64,000 bases of DNA, from the NCBI RefSeq assembly GCF_002844535.1, contig NZ_PJNH01000001.1, positions 1,054,001 to 1,118,000 on the forward strand. The letters run 5' to 3'. The notes beneath the pieces are model-generated. The model made no database searches, was not told the DNA's origin, and saw nothing but the letters and a program-made list of their open reading frames with translations. Each line of letters begins with the position of its first letter. The first letter of the stretch is position 1. The position numbers and the translations under genes are program-made. Shown here piece after piece: positions 1-9,494 of this stretch. The DNA comes from Halalkalibacillus sediminis (GTDB taxonomy: Bacteria > Bacillota > Bacilli > Bacillales > Alkalibacillaceae).

Positions 1-168
1 AATATCCCAAGTAAACTGTTCCACTTCTTCTTTTTCTTTCGATCCATATGGGCAACGTAATGTATCTCCCAGATAAACAAAGCGTTCTTTCGGTAGCTGA
101 CGCTTTAGCTCATGGAGTACGGTTAGTCCACCTACACCTGAATCGATTACTCCGATTGGCTGATTCAA
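1..168 (-). CDS. racE: Glutamate racemase, N-terminal part (cut by window edge)
   Basis: This is the first 56 codons of a glutamate racemase, which makes D-glutamate for peptidoglycan. The N-terminus reads [17 protein letters not shown], then [12 protein letters not shown]; the [10 protein letters not shown] and YxGDxxxxPYG motifs, including the catalytic Asp of DSG, are typical of the family. The start is taken as TTG at 168 because an AAGGGG ribosome binding site stands about 9 nt upstream and no ATG is in frame nearby. It begins 15 nt after the MarR-type gene stop, so the two are probably co-transcribed, as ysmB-racE in Bacillus subtilis. The rest of the protein lies outside the window. 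Confidence 0.93.
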   Translation of the reverse strand, partial: MNQPIGVIDSGVGGLTVLHELKRQLPKERFVYLGDTLRCPYGSKEKEEVEQFTWDI

Positions 169-182
169 GATGACTATCCCCT

Positions 183-641
183 TTATTGCTGTTCTTCTTC
201 GTGTGTTTTCATCTCTTCGAATAGCTGGGTTAAAGAACTTCTTAAGTCATTGACTTCATCTGTAGAAAATTCTTGTAGTATTTCTTTTAAGTACAATTGA
301 CGCTTTTCAATAACTTCAGCAATAATCTCTTTCCCTTTTTCTAATAGATGTATTCGTACAACACGACGATCTTTTGGATCACGAACACGTTCTATCAGTT
401 CATTCTTCTCCATTCGATCGACTAAGTCGGTTGTCGTACTGAATGCTAAATACATCTTTTTAGACAACTCGCCAATTGTGAGGTCGCCTGAATCTGAAAG
501 CCACTGTAAAGCCACGAATTGTGGGGGTGTAATCGGGTAATGATCAAGGATTTCACGTCCTCGTTGTTTCACGATGTGATTTATGTAACGAATATTCTTT
601 TCGAGTTCTGCTATCACTTGCAAATCCATAGTTGAGTGCAC
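183..641 (-). CDS. ysmB: MarR-family transcriptional regulator (YsmB-like)
   Basis: A 152-residue winged-helix regulator of the MarR family. The central part has the recognition region (roughly residues 50-80, [20 protein letters not shown]) followed by the wing with the [12 protein letters not shown] signature (about 88-99) that is diagnostic for MarR. Flanking helices provide dimerisation. The start is GTG at 641, with AAGGAGG 7 nt upstream. It lies between gerE and racE, the same place as ysmB in B. subtilis. Ligand and target genes are not visible from the sequence; the symbol rests on homology plus position. Confidence 0.88.
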   Translation of the reverse strand: MHSTMDLQVIAELEKNIRYINHIVKQRGREILDHYPITPPQFVALQWLSDSGDLTIGELSKKMYLAFSTTTDLVDRMEKNELIERVRDPKDRRVVRIHLLEKGKEIIAEVIEKRQLYLKEILQEFSTDEVNDLRSSLTQLFEEMKTHEEEQQ

Positions 642-769
642 AAAACTTCCTCCTTAGAAACGCTTCATAACTTCTATTCTCGTGGTTTTTTAAGAAAAAT
701 TCAAGTATATCGACTAAAAATGCAGAAAATCATCGTTTTTTCGCTTTAAATAATCATGAAATTTGGGCG

Positions 770-815
770 ATTGGGCTTTCAGGCAAGCATTAATAGCTTG
801 CCGAAAATCCCCGCA
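770..815. terminator. Stem-loop between gerE and ysmB
   Basis: GGCAAGC and GCTTGCC form a 7-bp stem around a 7-nt loop. It extends outward through TTTC/GAAA and GGG/CCC with a bulge. It follows gerE but has no clear T-run on the minus strand, so it is a weak terminator or an mRNA-protecting hairpin. Confidence 0.4.
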
Positions 816-824
816 TCCAATTCA

Positions 825-1049
825 TTACAATTGAATTTCGCCCAGCCGAATGAGTTCGACTACGGCTTGCGATCGCCCCTTGACTTGCAGTTTCTGAATT
901 GTATTGGATATATGATTTCGAACGGTTTTTTCGGAGATGTATAGCGCATCTGCGATTTCCTTCGTCGTTTTATCCTGCACCAACAATTCAAAAACTTCTC
1001 TTTCCCTTTTTGTTAGGATGTTGCTCGGTCGATATTTGTCGTTACTCAA
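825..1049 (-). CDS. gerE: Spore-coat transcription regulator GerE
   Basis: A 74-residue protein that is almost entirely a LuxR-type helix-turn-helix domain (about residues 11-70: LTKREREVFELL, then KEIADALYISEKTVRNHI). This is exactly the length and layout of GerE, the last regulator of the mother-cell cascade that tunes sigma-K coat genes. The start is TTG at 1049, preceded by a GGAGGGG ribosome binding site. The neighbours ysmA and ysmB match the B. subtilis order. A sigma-K-like promoter lies upstream. It shows that the organism is a spore former. Confidence 0.95.
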   Translation of the reverse strand: MSNDKYRPSNILTKREREVFELLVQDKTTKEIADALYISEKTVRNHISNTIQKLQVKGRSQAVVELIRLGEIQL

Positions 1050-1113
1050 GCTGTAACCCCTCCTCTGTCTAGAAGTGAGCTACTTGACCATTTGAGGAAA
1101 AGTGTGTTCATGA

Positions 1114-1142
1114 TAATTTATGAAATAATCGGCTTTACCGTT
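1114..1142 (-). promoter_or_regulatory. Candidate sigma-K promoter for gerE
   Basis: On the minus strand AACG (1142-1139) is followed 16 nt later by CATAAATTA (1122-1114). This fits the sigma-K pattern of an AC core and CATA-N3-TA. gerE is sigma-K dependent in B. subtilis. No transcript data are available here. Confidence 0.45.
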
Positions 1143-1167
1143 CGAGATAAATGACCTGTATTTTAGA

Positions 1168-1614
1168 TTATTCATTTACTCCGAGTTTTTTCCTTTGTAC
1201 ATCATCGAAAGGAGTAGGTGTCCCAGTCTGGGAATCAATTTGAACGACTCGCCCACGCCCAACAATACACAACTCCTCTTTTTGGTTCAAAGCCATGTAA
1301 TGAATGTCTAAGGAGCTTTTCCCTACATTATCGGTTTTTACATACATCTTTAATTGGTCTCCAAAATACATTTGTTTTAAATAGTTACATTGTAAATCTG
1401 CAACGACGGGGACCTTTTTTGTTTCTTGGGACATCGGGCCGAATAAGTCGACTTCATTCATGTAAGCAATCCTTGCCTCTTCAAAATAAATGAATGGCGA
1501 AACATTATTAACATGCCCAAACATGTCCGTTTCAGAAAAACGTACATTAACTGGAATATAAAAAGAAAACTCTTGTTGCCATGTTTGAAAGTCTTCTATG
1601 TAAGCGATATTCAT
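1168..1614 (-). CDS. ysmA: Acyl-CoA thioesterase-like hotdog-fold protein (YsmA)
   Basis: About 148 residues of the 4-hydroxybenzoyl-CoA / acyl-CoA thioesterase (hotdog) family. The VRFSETDMFGHVNNVSPFIYFEEARIAYM segment near the N-terminus carries the family Asp (ETDMFGHVN) and the helix that follows. The substrate is unknown. The start is placed at ATG 1614, because the upstream in-frame ATG directly abuts the GAGAG motif and leaves no spacing. It lies between the sdhB terminator and gerE, as ysmA does in B. subtilis. The name rests on family and synteny. Confidence 0.85.
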   Translation of the reverse strand: MNIAYIEDFQTWQQEFSFYIPVNVRFSETDMFGHVNNVSPFIYFEEARIAYMNEVDLFGPMSQETKKVPVVADLQCNYLKQMYFGDQLKMYVKTDNVGKSSLDIHYMALNQKEELCIVGRGRVVQIDSQTGTPTPFDDVQRKKLGVNE

Positions 1615-1646
1615 TAGTATCATCTCTCTTTCTATAAATCTTTGGA

Positions 1647-1684
1647 ATTAAAAATAGGGCTGACATCGAAGTCAGCCCTATTCG
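1647..1684 (-). terminator. Terminator of the sdhCAB operon
   Basis: A perfect 12-bp stem, AATAGGGCTGAC with GTCAGCCCTATT around a 6-nt loop, is followed on the minus strand by a T-run. It lies 20 nt after the sdhB stop. Confidence 0.9.
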
Positions 1685-1704
1685 TGTTGTTGATCCAATT
1701 AGTT

Positions 1705-2466
1705 TTAGTAGTCACTGCCAAAGAAACTCTTGAATGAGTGTGCAGTAGCATCTCTGTTAAGAGCAGCAATTGAAGTTGTCAAAGGAATCCCTTTTGGACA
1801 AACTTGCACACAGTTTTGAGAGTTCCCACAGTCTTGAAGACCACCCTCACCAGTTACTGCATCTAAGCGTTCGCCCTTATGCATTGCACCAGTTGGATGA
1901 GAATTGTGTAGACGGACTTGTGATAGTGCAGCTGGACCAATAAAGTCCGAATTGCTGTTCACGTTCGGGCAAGCTTCTAGACAAACCCCACAAGTCATAC
2001 ATTTAGAAAGCTCATATGCCCATTGTCTTTTACTTTCAGCCATACGAGGACCTTCACCTAAATCGTACGTTCCGTCAATCGGTACCCATGCTTTCACTTT
2101 CTTAAGTGAATCGAACATGCGGCTACGATCAACTGCCAAGTCACGCATTACCGGGAATGTCGTCATTGGAGATAAGCGAATCGGTTGCTCTAACTGATCA
2201 ACTAGCGCTGTACAAGACTGCCTTGCAGCACCGTTGATATACATAGAACACGCTCCACAAACTTCCTCTAAACAACCCATTTCCCAAAATACAGGTGTAG
2301 TTTCTTCACCTTTAGCGTTAACAGGGTTTCTGCGGATTTCCATCAATGCAGAAATCACGTTCATATTCGTACGATAAGGTACTTCAAATTCTTCTTCGTA
2401 TGAAGCAGATTCTGGGTCATCTTGGCGTTGAATGATAAATTTGACTGTCTTTTGTTCTTCCGCCAT
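1705..2466 (-). CDS. sdhB: Succinate dehydrogenase iron-sulfur subunit
   Basis: A 253-residue iron-sulfur subunit of complex II. It passes electrons from the SdhA flavin to menaquinone at the membrane. The cysteines of the plant-type [2Fe-2S] domain are in CLEEVCGACSMYING (about residues 65-79) with a further Cys in RQSC. The C-terminal domain has CMTCGVCLEACP (about 156-167) and CVQVCPKGIP (about 219-228) for the [4Fe-4S] and [3Fe-4S] clusters. It is the last gene of sdhCAB, 16 nt after sdhA, and is closed by a strong terminator. Confidence 0.97.
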   Translation of the reverse strand: MAEEQKTVKFIIQRQDDPESASYEEEFEVPYRTNMNVISALMEIRRNPVNAKGEETTPVFWEMGCLEEVCGACSMYINGAARQSCTALVDQLEQPIRLSPMTTFPVMRDLAVDRSRMFDSLKKVKAWVPIDGTYDLGEGPRMAESKRQWAYELSKCMTCGVCLEACPNVNSNSDFIGPAALSQVRLHNSHPTGAMHKGERLDAVTGEGGLQDCGNSQNCVQVCPKGIPLTTSIAALNRDATAHSFKSFFGSDY

Positions 2467-2482
2467 GAATCTCTACCCCCTT

Positions 2483-4237
2483 TTATTTTGATTTCGAATA
2501 GTCACGTTTACGCGGTTCAATCAATGATGTATCGATTTCTTCATAAGTGATGTCTGGACCATTTTTCTCAGGATTAAATGTCGCGATTGTCGTTTTCAAC
2601 CAATCTGCATCATTACGATCAGGGAATTCTGGTTTGAAGTGAGCTCCACGGCTTTCATTACGATTGTAAGCACCTTTAGTGATTACACGTGCAAGTTGAA
2701 GCATGTTGTTCAACTGACGAATGAACATTGCCGTTTGGTTGGCCCAGCGAGAGGTATCATGAATATTGATATCTTTCGCTCGTTCCATCAATTCCACTAT
2801 TTTTTCATCTGTTTTAAGTAACTTTTCATTATCACGAACAACCGTTACGTTATCTGTCATCCACTCACCAAGTTCGCGGTGGATTTGATAAGCGTTTTCT
2901 TTACCAGTCGTCATATTCATGATTTGATCGAATTTATCTTGTTCAGTTTTAAGTTGTGCATCGAAAAATTCTTCATTCTGATCTTCAGCTAGATCTTCTA
3001 ACCCATCAATGTACTTGATTGCGTTTGGTCCAGCGACCATACCACCATAAATACATGATAGAAGTGAGTTAGCGCCCAAGCGGTTTGCACCGTGGATCGT
3101 GAAATCACACTCACCAGCAGCGAAGATACCTGGGATGTTTGTCATCTGATCATTATCAACCCACATACCACCCATAGAGTAGTGTACTGCAGGGAAAATC
3201 TTCATTGGTACTTTACGAGGATCTTCACCAACGAATTTTTCGTAAATCTCAATGATTCCACCAAGCTTAACATCTAACTCTTTTGAGTCTTTATGAGATA
3301 GATCAAGATAAACCATGTTTTCACCGTTAATACCAAGTTTTTGGTTTACACAAACGTCGAAGATCTCACGAGTTGCAATATCACGAGGTACAAGGTTACC
3401 GTAAGCAGGATATTTTTCCTCTAGGAAGTACCAAGGTTTACCGTCTTTGTATGTCCAAACTCGTCCACCTTCACCACGAGCAGATTCACTCATGAGACGA
3501 AGTTTGTCATCCCCAGGAATAGCTGTAGGGTGGATTTGGATGAACTCACCGTTCGCATATTTGACACCTTGCTGATAAAGTATTGAAGCTGCAGAACCAG
3601 TGTTGATAACTGAGTTCGTTGATTTACCGAAAATGATTCCAGGTCCACCTGTAGCCATGATCGTTGCATCTGCTTTAAATACTTTCATTTCATGAGATTG
3701 GATATCTTGAGCAATTACTCCGCGAGAACGTCCGCTCTCATCAAGAACTGCTGATACGAATTCCCAACCTTCATATTTTGTCACAAGTCCATTTGCCTCA
3801 TGGCGTCGAACTTGTTCGTCTAATGCATATAGTAACTGTTGACCAGTTGTCGCTCCAGCAAAAGCTGTGCGGTGGTGTTGAGTACCACCAAAACGACGGA
3901 AATCCAACAGACCTTCAGGTGTACGGTTGAACATAACACCCATACGATCAAGCATGTGGATGATGCTAGGTGCAGCGTCACACATTGCTTTTACTGGTGG
4001 CTGATTCGCTAAGAAATCCCCACCGTAAACGGTATCATCAAAGTGTAACCAAGGGGAGTCCCCTTCACCTTTAGTATTAACCGCACCGTTGATTCCGCCT
4101 TGTGCACATACTGAGTGGGAGCGTTTAACAGGTACAACTGAAAGTAAATCTACGTGGACGCCTGCTTCGGCCGCTTTAATTGTTGCCATCAAACCAGCCA
4201 AACCACCGCCGACTATAACGATATTTTTTTCACTCAT
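2483..4237 (-). CDS. sdhA: Succinate dehydrogenase flavoprotein subunit
   Basis: The 584-residue catalytic subunit of complex II, oxidising succinate to fumarate. The N-terminus has the FAD dinucleotide motif IVGGGLAGL (about 8-16). The RSHSVCAQGG segment contains the His (about residue 41) that binds FAD covalently in this family. HPTAIPG and the SARGEGG loop belong to the substrate site, and the GANRLGANSLL motif closes the FAD domain. Its length agrees with Bacillus SdhA (586). It sits between sdhC and sdhB. Confidence 0.98.
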   Translation of the reverse strand: MSEKNIVIVGGGLAGLMATIKAAEAGVHVDLLSVVPVKRSHSVCAQGGINGAVNTKGEGDSPWLHFDDTVYGGDFLANQPPVKAMCDAAPSIIHMLDRMGVMFNRTPEGLLDFRRFGGTQHHRTAFAGATTGQQLLYALDEQVRRHEANGLVTKYEGWEFVSAVLDESGRSRGVIAQDIQSHEMKVFKADATIMATGGPGIIFGKSTNSVINTGSAASILYQQGVKYANGEFIQIHPTAIPGDDKLRLMSESARGEGGRVWTYKDGKPWYFLEEKYPAYGNLVPRDIATREIFDVCVNQKLGINGENMVYLDLSHKDSKELDVKLGGIIEIYEKFVGEDPRKVPMKIFPAVHYSMGGMWVDNDQMTNIPGIFAAGECDFTIHGANRLGANSLLSCIYGGMVAGPNAIKYIDGLEDLAEDQNEEFFDAQLKTEQDKFDQIMNMTTGKENAYQIHRELGEWMTDNVTVVRDNEKLLKTDEKIVELMERAKDINIHDTSRWANQTAMFIRQLNNMLQLARVITKGAYNRNESRGAHFKPEFPDRNDADWLKTTIATFNPEKNGPDITYEEIDTSLIEPRKRDYSKSK

Positions 4238-4284
4238 AGAAATCTTTCACTCCCTTATAATTACGAAATTATGTTTACTTCATT

Positions 4285-4899
4285 TTATGAAACAAATGCT
4301 AGTATGGATGCAATACCCATGTAAGTGAAAATGACGAACACACCTAAAGATACATAAGTCATAACACGTTGAGATTTTGGTGTTACAGTAATTCCCCATG
4401 TAACCGCAAAAGACCATAGCCCGTTTGCGAAGTGGAAGACTGTAGAAATTACACCGATGATGTAGAACCAGAACATGAATGGTGATGACAAAATAGTAGC
4501 CATCATATCGAAGTTCACAGGTGTTCCGAAAATCGCGTTAGCTAGACGCGTTTCCCATACGTGCCATACGATGAATATCAATGTGATGATACCAGTGATT
4601 CGTTGGAACATGAACATCCAGTTACGGAAAAAGCCGAAACGCTTAGCATTCGGTTGTGCCGTAAAAGCGATGTACACCCCGTAAATCGCATGGAAAATAA
4701 TCGGTAAAGCAATAATGAAAATTTCTAAACCGACACGTAATGGTAAGCTCTCCATGAAGTGTGCAGCAGCATTGAACGTTTCACGACCATATGTAGCGAA
4801 GTGGTTGACGACCAAGTGCTGAATCAAGAAGATACCAATAGGAATGACACCTAATAGTGAATGTAATCTACGATTAAAGAACTCACGGTTTTCCGACAT
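4285..4899 (-). CDS. sdhC: Succinate dehydrogenase cytochrome b558 subunit
   Basis: A 204-residue membrane anchor of the Bacillus-type (type B) succinate:menaquinone reductase. Five hydrophobic helices are visible. Histidines at the membrane faces (for example HLVVNHF, FHAIYG, IVWHVW, FHFANGLW) are in the pattern of the diheme cytochrome b558 family. It is the first gene of sdhCAB. The ribosome binding site is in a run of six G (GAGGGGGG) 5 nt before ATG. In B. subtilis this C-rich-sRNA-accessible site is used by FsrA under iron limitation, so the same control is possible here. Confidence 0.96.
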   Translation of the reverse strand: MSENREFFNRRLHSLLGVIPIGIFLIQHLVVNHFATYGRETFNAAAHFMESLPLRVGLEIFIIALPIIFHAIYGVYIAFTAQPNAKRFGFFRNWMFMFQRITGIITLIFIVWHVWETRLANAIFGTPVNFDMMATILSSPFMFWFYIIGVISTVFHFANGLWSFAVTWGITVTPKSQRVMTYVSLGVFVIFTYMGIASILAFVS

Positions 4900-5066
4900 G
4901 TGTTACCCCCCTCATTTTGCTGTGAAAAAATCAATTTTTCTAATGATTATCACGAATGGATCCATATATATGGATGCTAATATGTAAAAAAATAATGGCA
5001 ACCACCGCTTATTTCGGCTTCCAACCACACTTTTTTACATTTAAAAAAAGTATAGAAGACATGTAT
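4900..5066 (-). promoter_or_regulatory. Long sdhC 5' leader with a palindrome
   Basis: The sdh transcript would carry about 160 nt of untranslated leader. It contains a perfect 16-bp palindrome, ATCCATATATATGGAT (4960-4975), and two GTGGTTG repeats. The G6 ribosome binding site is at the end. No known riboswitch was recognised. Confidence 0.4.
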
Positions 5067-5067
5067 T

Positions 5068-5096
5068 ATTGTACTTCTATCGAGTGATAGCGTCAA
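5068..5096 (-). promoter_or_regulatory. Sigma-A promoter of sdhCAB
   Basis: On the minus strand TTGACG (5096-5091), a 17-nt spacer and TACAAT (5073-5068). This is close to consensus and directly follows the uvrC terminator hairpin. Confidence 0.75.
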
Positions 5097-5126
5097 GAAA
5101 ACATGTCATGATAATGACATGTTTCA
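5095..5126 (-). terminator. Terminator-like hairpin after uvrC
   Basis: AAACATGTCAT and ATGACATGTTT form a perfect 11-bp stem with a 4-nt loop. It is followed on the minus strand by a short T-run. It lies 8 nt after the uvrC stop and touches the sdh -35 box. Confidence 0.6.
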
Positions 5127-5133
5127 ACATTTA

Positions 5134-6954
5134 TCATGACCCATTTTCAGCACTGGTATCCTCAGCATCCGAATGTTCTTCCTCTTGTGCAAAATATAGT
5201 TGAATATTTTCTGCTACATTTTCCGGAATACCCAGGCTTTTTATATCTTCTAAGTCCGCATCTTTTATACGATCAATCGATCCATAATGTTGAATTAATA
5301 GTTGCTTCCGTTTACCACCAATTCCTTCAATTTCATCTAGACTGGATTTGAAAGCGTTCTTCCCGCGCAATTGACGATGGAAGGTAATGGCGAACCTATG
5401 AACTTCATCTTGAATCCTCTGTATCAGATAAAATGGTTGATCATTTCTCTTCAAATTCACAGGCTGAGGAGGATCGCCGTATAATAATTCGCTCGTTTTA
5501 TGCTTATCATTCTTTGCTAGACCACAAATCGGGATATCTAGACCTAGTTCATTTTCAAGGACATCTCTTGCAGCAGACATTTGCCCTTTTGCCCCATCGA
5601 CCATTAATAAATCTGGTAGCGGAAGCCCTTCTTTTAATACGCGTTTATAGCGTCTTCGGACAACTTCACGCATCGTCTCATAGTCATCGGGTGACTCCAC
5701 AGTTTTAATTTTATATTTGCGGTAGTCATTCTTCTTCGGCTTGCCATCGATGAAAACGACTAACGCTGATACAGGATCTGACCCTTGGATGTTCGAGTTA
5801 TCAATCGCTTCGATTCGGTGAGGGGTTTCTACATTCAACGTCTCTCCTAATTCTTCAACAGCTTTAATGGTTCTCGCCTCATCTTGCTCAATTAACGAGA
5901 ATTTCTCTGTCAGAGCGATACTTGCGTTTTCTAAAGCTAGATCAGCTAACTTTTTCTTTTGGCCCCTGTAAGGAGATTTCACTTTCACTTCTAGATAATC
6001 TTCGAGTAACTGAGTATCTGTGCCAACAGGAACTAATACTTCTCTTGGCTTGATATGGTTAGAGTGTGAATAAAACCTTGCTACATAACTGACAAACGCG
6101 TCCTGTGCGTCATCATAAAATGGAAACAGAGCGACATCTCTCTCGATCAACTTTCCATTTCTGATGAAAAATACTTGGACACACATCCACCCTTTATCAA
6201 AAGAAAAACCGAAAACGTCACGGTCAATAAGATCAGGAAGTTCCATCGTTTGTTTTTCCATGACAGACTCGATATGTTCAATTAAATCTCTGTATTCTTT
6301 TGCTTTTTCAAAGTCTAGATTCTCGGAAAATTTGTGCATCTTCTCTTTTATTTCTTCTTTAATCTTTTTATGTCCACCACTTAAGAACGAAGTGATTTTT
6401 TGCACAATCTCTTGATTGGTCTGTTTCTCTACAGGAAATTCACATGGACCTAAACACTGACCAATATGGTAATATAAACAAACACGCTTAGGCATGACGT
6501 TACACTTACGTAATGGATATAGGCGATCAAGCAATTTTTTCGTTTCGCGAGCTGCGTACACATTAGTATAAGGTCCAAAATACTTTCCGCGATCCTTCTT
6601 AACTTTACGAGTGACAATTAATCGTGGATGCTCTTCACTTGTAATTTTTAAGAAAGGATAACTCTTGTCGTCCTTAAGCATGACATTATATTTCGGGTCA
6701 TATTTTTTCACTAAGTTAAGCTCTAGAATAAGTGCTTCCATCTCAGAAGCTGTAACGATATATTCAAAGTCTGCAATCTCATTCACCAGTCTCTGGGTCT
6801 TCAGATCATTTGCACCGGTAAAATAAGAACGCACCCGATTTTTCAAAATCTTAGACTTACCTACATAGATGACTTCGTCTTTTTTATTTTTCATTAAGTA
6901 ACAACCAGGTTTAGCTGGAAGAATTGCTAATTTCTCTTGAATGCTTGTAGCCAT
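5134..6954 (-). CDS. uvrC: Excinuclease ABC subunit C
   Basis: About 606 residues. It makes both incisions in nucleotide excision repair together with UvrB. In order: GIY-YIG endonuclease domain (about 13-90; GCYLM...VIYVGKSK), a Cys-rich segment ([21 protein letters not shown]), UVR motif (about 200-235), RNase H-like endonuclease domain ([30 protein letters not shown]) and a C-terminal helix-hairpin-helix ([18 protein letters not shown]). The start is ATG 6954 because AGAGGTG is 6 nt upstream; the GTG nine bases earlier is part of that ribosome binding site. It lies between trxA and sdhC, as in B. subtilis. Confidence 0.97.
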   Translation of the reverse strand: MATSIQEKLAILPAKPGCYLMKNKKDEVIYVGKSKILKNRVRSYFTGANDLKTQRLVNEIADFEYIVTASEMEALILELNLVKKYDPKYNVMLKDDKSYPFLKITSEEHPRLIVTRKVKKDRGKYFGPYTNVYAARETKKLLDRLYPLRKCNVMPKRVCLYYHIGQCLGPCEFPVEKQTNQEIVQKITSFLSGGHKKIKEEIKEKMHKFSENLDFEKAKEYRDLIEHIESVMEKQTMELPDLIDRDVFGFSFDKGWMCVQVFFIRNGKLIERDVALFPFYDDAQDAFVSYVARFYSHSNHIKPREVLVPVGTDTQLLEDYLEVKVKSPYRGQKKKLADLALENASIALTEKFSLIEQDEARTIKAVEELGETLNVETPHRIEAIDNSNIQGSDPVSALVVFIDGKPKKNDYRKYKIKTVESPDDYETMREVVRRRYKRVLKEGLPLPDLLMVDGAKGQMSAARDVLENELGLDIPICGLAKNDKHKTSELLYGDPPQPVNLKRNDQPFYLIQRIQDEVHRFAITFHRQLRGKNAFKSSLDEIEGIGGKRKQLLIQHYGSIDRIKDADLEDIKSLGIPENVAENIQLYFAQEEEHSDAEDTSAENGS

Positions 6955-7043
6955 CGTAGACACCTCTGAACGCTTTTGTATTTATTGTAGCATGATTAAA
7001 TGTATGTAGAAAAAGATAAACAGAAAATACGTTCGGGTATTTA

Positions 7044-7085
7044 ACAAAAATAAAGAGCTGAACCTTCATGAGGCCAGCTCTCTAT
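7044..7085 (-). terminator. Terminator of trxA
   Basis: AGAGCTG..CCT and AGG..CAGCTCT form an imperfect stem (7054-7082). A T-rich tail follows on the minus strand, immediately after the trxA stop. Confidence 0.8.
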
Positions 7086-7091
7086 CCAGTT

Positions 7092-7406
7092 TTACGCGTT
7101 CTTTTCAACAAGTTGTTGTAAAGCTTCTTTTGGTTGGAAACCGTGAGCTTGATCCACTTGTTCGCCATCTTTGAATAAGATTAGCGTTGGAATGCTCATT
7201 ACACCGAACTTTTGTGCAGTTTCTTGGTTTTCGTCAACATCAAGCTTAACAATTTTCACTTGATCACTTTTTTCTGCATCTAGTTCTTCTAGTACAGGAG
7301 CAATCATTTTACATGGACCACACCAAGGTGCCCAGAAATCTACTAATACTAAACCATCAGAAACTTCTTCATTAAAGTTTTGGTCTGTTGCACTTACAAT
7401 TGCCAT
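7092..7406 (-). CDS. trxA: Thioredoxin
   Basis: A 104-residue thioredoxin, the general cytoplasmic disulfide reductant. The active site is WCGPC (Cys 29 and 32) in [10 protein letters not shown], with the cis-Pro loop MSIPTLILF and the C-terminal GFQPKEAL helix. The start is ATG 7406 with AGGAGG 9 nt upstream, which gives the same length as B. subtilis TrxA; seven extra in-frame codons upstream contain the ribosome binding site. It is monocistronic between etfA and uvrC, bounded by a repeat element upstream and a terminator downstream. Confidence 0.97.
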   Translation of the reverse strand: MAIVSATDQNFNEEVSDGLVLVDFWAPWCGPCKMIAPVLEELDAEKSDQVKIVKLDVDENQETAQKFGVMSIPTLILFKDGEQVDQAHGFQPKEALQQLVEKNA

Positions 7407-7562
7407 AATTAAATTCCTCCTACTCAATCAATTTCAAAATCAGTATAGCATGTTAAAGATTATTCTTACCAATAGTTTGTTTGTGATTCCCATAAAAAAG
7501 TTATACATTTAAAAAACCTTTTATTATTACCCTGTTTATAGAGAAAACTTAACAGTGCTTCA

Positions 7563-7657
7563 TGAGAAAAACTTGGCTTTTCGCCAAGTCTTAATGGCGA
7601 AAGCCTTTGTTTTTCACATACTTTAATCCTTTAACAAAGTTAAACATTCTTAAAAGT
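7563..7657 (-). repeat. Terminator-like interspersed repeat, copy 1
   Basis: About 95 nt, nearly identical to 33635-33725. Read on the minus strand it has a small TTTAAC/GTTAAA hairpin and then GGCTTTCGCC. Next comes a 7-bp stem, ACTTGGC with GCCAAGT, closed by a GAAAA loop and followed by TTTTTC, which is a good intrinsic-terminator shape. It lies between the etfA terminator and trxA. It contains no gene. Confidence 0.75.
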
Positions 7658-7659
7658 AC

Positions 7660-7692
7660 AAAAAAATACGGAGAGCTTAGCCTCCGCATTTT
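7660..7692 (-). terminator. Terminator of the fadR-fadB-etfB-etfA operon
   Basis: GCGGAG and CTCCGT arms (7667-7689) are followed on the minus strand by a run of T, 7 nt after the etfA stop. Confidence 0.8.
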
Positions 7693-7698
7693 TGGTTA

Positions 7699-8670
7699 TT
7701 ATCCTTTTAGAGCTTTGATTTCTTCAGTCAGTTTTGGAACAACATCAAATAAATCCCCGACAATTCCGTAGTCAGCTACGTTAAAGATATTTGCTTCCGG
7801 ATCTTTATTGATCGCTACGATCACTTTTGAGTTAGACATACCAGCTAAGTGTTGGATTGCACCTGAAATACCACAAGCGATATATAGATCAGGAGTTACA
7901 ACCTTACCAGTTTGTCCAATTTGAAGTGAGTAATCACAATAACCAGCGTCACATGCACCACGCGATGCACCTACAGCTGCGTCTAATTCGTCAGCTAATG
8001 AGTAAAGAGGTTCGAAACCTTCTTCACTTTTCACACCACGTCCACCTGCAACAATGATGTTCGCCTCAGATAGATCGACCCCATCTGATGCTTTACGGAT
8101 AACTTCTTTGACGATGGTACGAAGATCTTTGATCTCAACGTCCACTGAGGTCACGTCACCTGAGCGACTATCATCTTTTTCTAGTGGAGCGATGTTATTA
8201 GGACGGATCGTAAAGAATGTTTTTCCATCTTTGATAACTTTCTTTTCAAAGGCTTTACCAGAATAGATTGGACGTACAAATTGAACTTCGTCACCTGTTC
8301 CTTCGATTTGAGTTACATCTGAAATAAGACCACTGCTTAATTTACTTGCTACACGTGGAGATAAATCTTTACCTGCAGATGTATGCCCCATAACGATAGC
8401 ATCTGGATCTTCTTGTTCAATTACAGCCATAGCAGCCTGAGTGTATGCGTCAGCTGTGAATTCTCTTAATTTATCATCAGAAACAGTAACTGCACGATCT
8501 GCTCCGAATTTAATCATTTCATTACCTAATTCTTCTAAATCAATTCCACCGAAAACAACTGCTACTACTTCTCCGCTTTCATCGATATGACGAGCGGCAG
8601 CAACTGTTTCGAACGAAACGTTACGTAGTTCTCCTTCACGTACTTCTGCAAATGCTAAAATTTTACTCAT
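7699..8670 (-). CDS. etfA: Electron transfer flavoprotein alpha subunit
   Basis: The 323-residue alpha subunit of ETF. The EtfAB heterodimer takes electrons from acyl-CoA dehydrogenases and hands them to the menaquinone pool. The C-terminal FAD domain (about residues 195-320) shows IVAGGRG, the [10 protein letters not shown] stretch, [20 protein letters not shown] and HLAGM, the classical EtfA signature. It is the last gene of the fadR-fadB-etfB-etfA cluster, 29 nt after etfB, and is followed by a terminator. Confidence 0.97.
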   Translation of the reverse strand: MSKILAFAEVREGELRNVSFETVAAARHIDESGEVVAVVFGGIDLEELGNEMIKFGADRAVTVSDDKLREFTADAYTQAAMAVIEQEDPDAIVMGHTSAGKDLSPRVASKLSSGLISDVTQIEGTGDEVQFVRPIYSGKAFEKKVIKDGKTFFTIRPNNIAPLEKDDSRSGDVTSVDVEIKDLRTIVKEVIRKASDGVDLSEANIIVAGGRGVKSEEGFEPLYSLADELDAAVGASRGACDAGYCDYSLQIGQTGKVVTPDLYIACGISGAIQHLAGMSNSKVIVAINKDPEANIFNVADYGIVGDLFDVVPKLTEEIKALKG

Positions 8671-8699
8671 TGTTTCAATCTCCTTTCTTCACCTGGTTG

Positions 8700-9473
8700 T
8701 TACAGTACTTTTGCGTCGCTGCGTAGTAGAGATACAAGTTCTTTTACTTGATCGTCGATTTCTCCTTCTAACACTTTACCTGCTTCTTTTTCAGGTGGAA
8801 GGTAAATCTCCACAGTAGCTGTTTTAGCTTCAACATCATCTTCATCAAGATCTAAATCATCTATTTCTAATTCTTCTAAAGGTTTCTTTTTCGCTTTCAT
8901 GATTCCTGGTAGTGAAGGATAACGTGGCTCGTTTAAGCCTTGCTGACAAGTAACTAGTAACGGTAGAGAAGTTTCCACTTTTTCTACATCACCTTCAACA
9001 TCACGGTCGATCTTCACAGTTTCACCATCAACAGAGATTGCTGTAATAGTAGTTACAAATGGGATGTCCAATTTTTCAGCCAGACGTGGACCTACTTGAC
9101 CACTTGCTTCGTCAATTGCTACGTTACCAGCTAGAATAATATCGACATCTTTGTCTTTGAAGAAGGCTTCTAGAATCTTAACAGTTGTAAACTGGTCGCC
9201 TTCTTCTAAATCATCTTCAGTATTGATTAATACTGCTTGATCAGCTCCCATTGCAAGTGCTGTGCGAAGTTGCTTTTCAGACTCTTCGTCACCTACTGTA
9301 ACCACTGTTACCTCGCCACCGTGTTCGTCGCGAAGGTTGATTGCTTCTTCAATCGCATATTCATCGTAAGGATTGATGATGAATTCTGCACCCTCTTCGT
9401 CAATTTTTCCACCATTAATCTGAATTTTTTCTTCAGTATCAAAGGTTTTTTTCATTAAAACAAAAATATTCAT
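8700..9473 (-). CDS. etfB: Electron transfer flavoprotein beta subunit
   Basis: The 257-residue beta subunit of ETF, carrying AMP. The N-terminal adenine-nucleotide fold has VVTVGDEESEKQLRTALAMGADQAVLI, and the EtfB signature EASGQVGPRLAEKLDIPFVT comes mid-protein. The C-terminal part wraps around EtfA. The acidic stretch EELEIDDLDLDEDDVEAKT is unusually rich in Asp and Glu, in line with a salt-tolerant host. Translationally clustered with fadB (21 nt) and etfA (29 nt). Confidence 0.96.
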   Translation of the reverse strand: MNIFVLMKKTFDTEEKIQINGGKIDEEGAEFIINPYDEYAIEEAINLRDEHGGEVTVVTVGDEESEKQLRTALAMGADQAVLINTEDDLEEGDQFTTVKILEAFFKDKDVDIILAGNVAIDEASGQVGPRLAEKLDIPFVTTITAISVDGETVKIDRDVEGDVEKVETSLPLLVTCQQGLNEPRYPSLPGIMKAKKKPLEELEIDDLDLDEDDVEAKTATVEIYLPPEKEAGKVLEGEIDDQVKELVSLLRSDAKVL

Positions 9474-9494
9474 TGGATGACCTCCTTTAATTCG

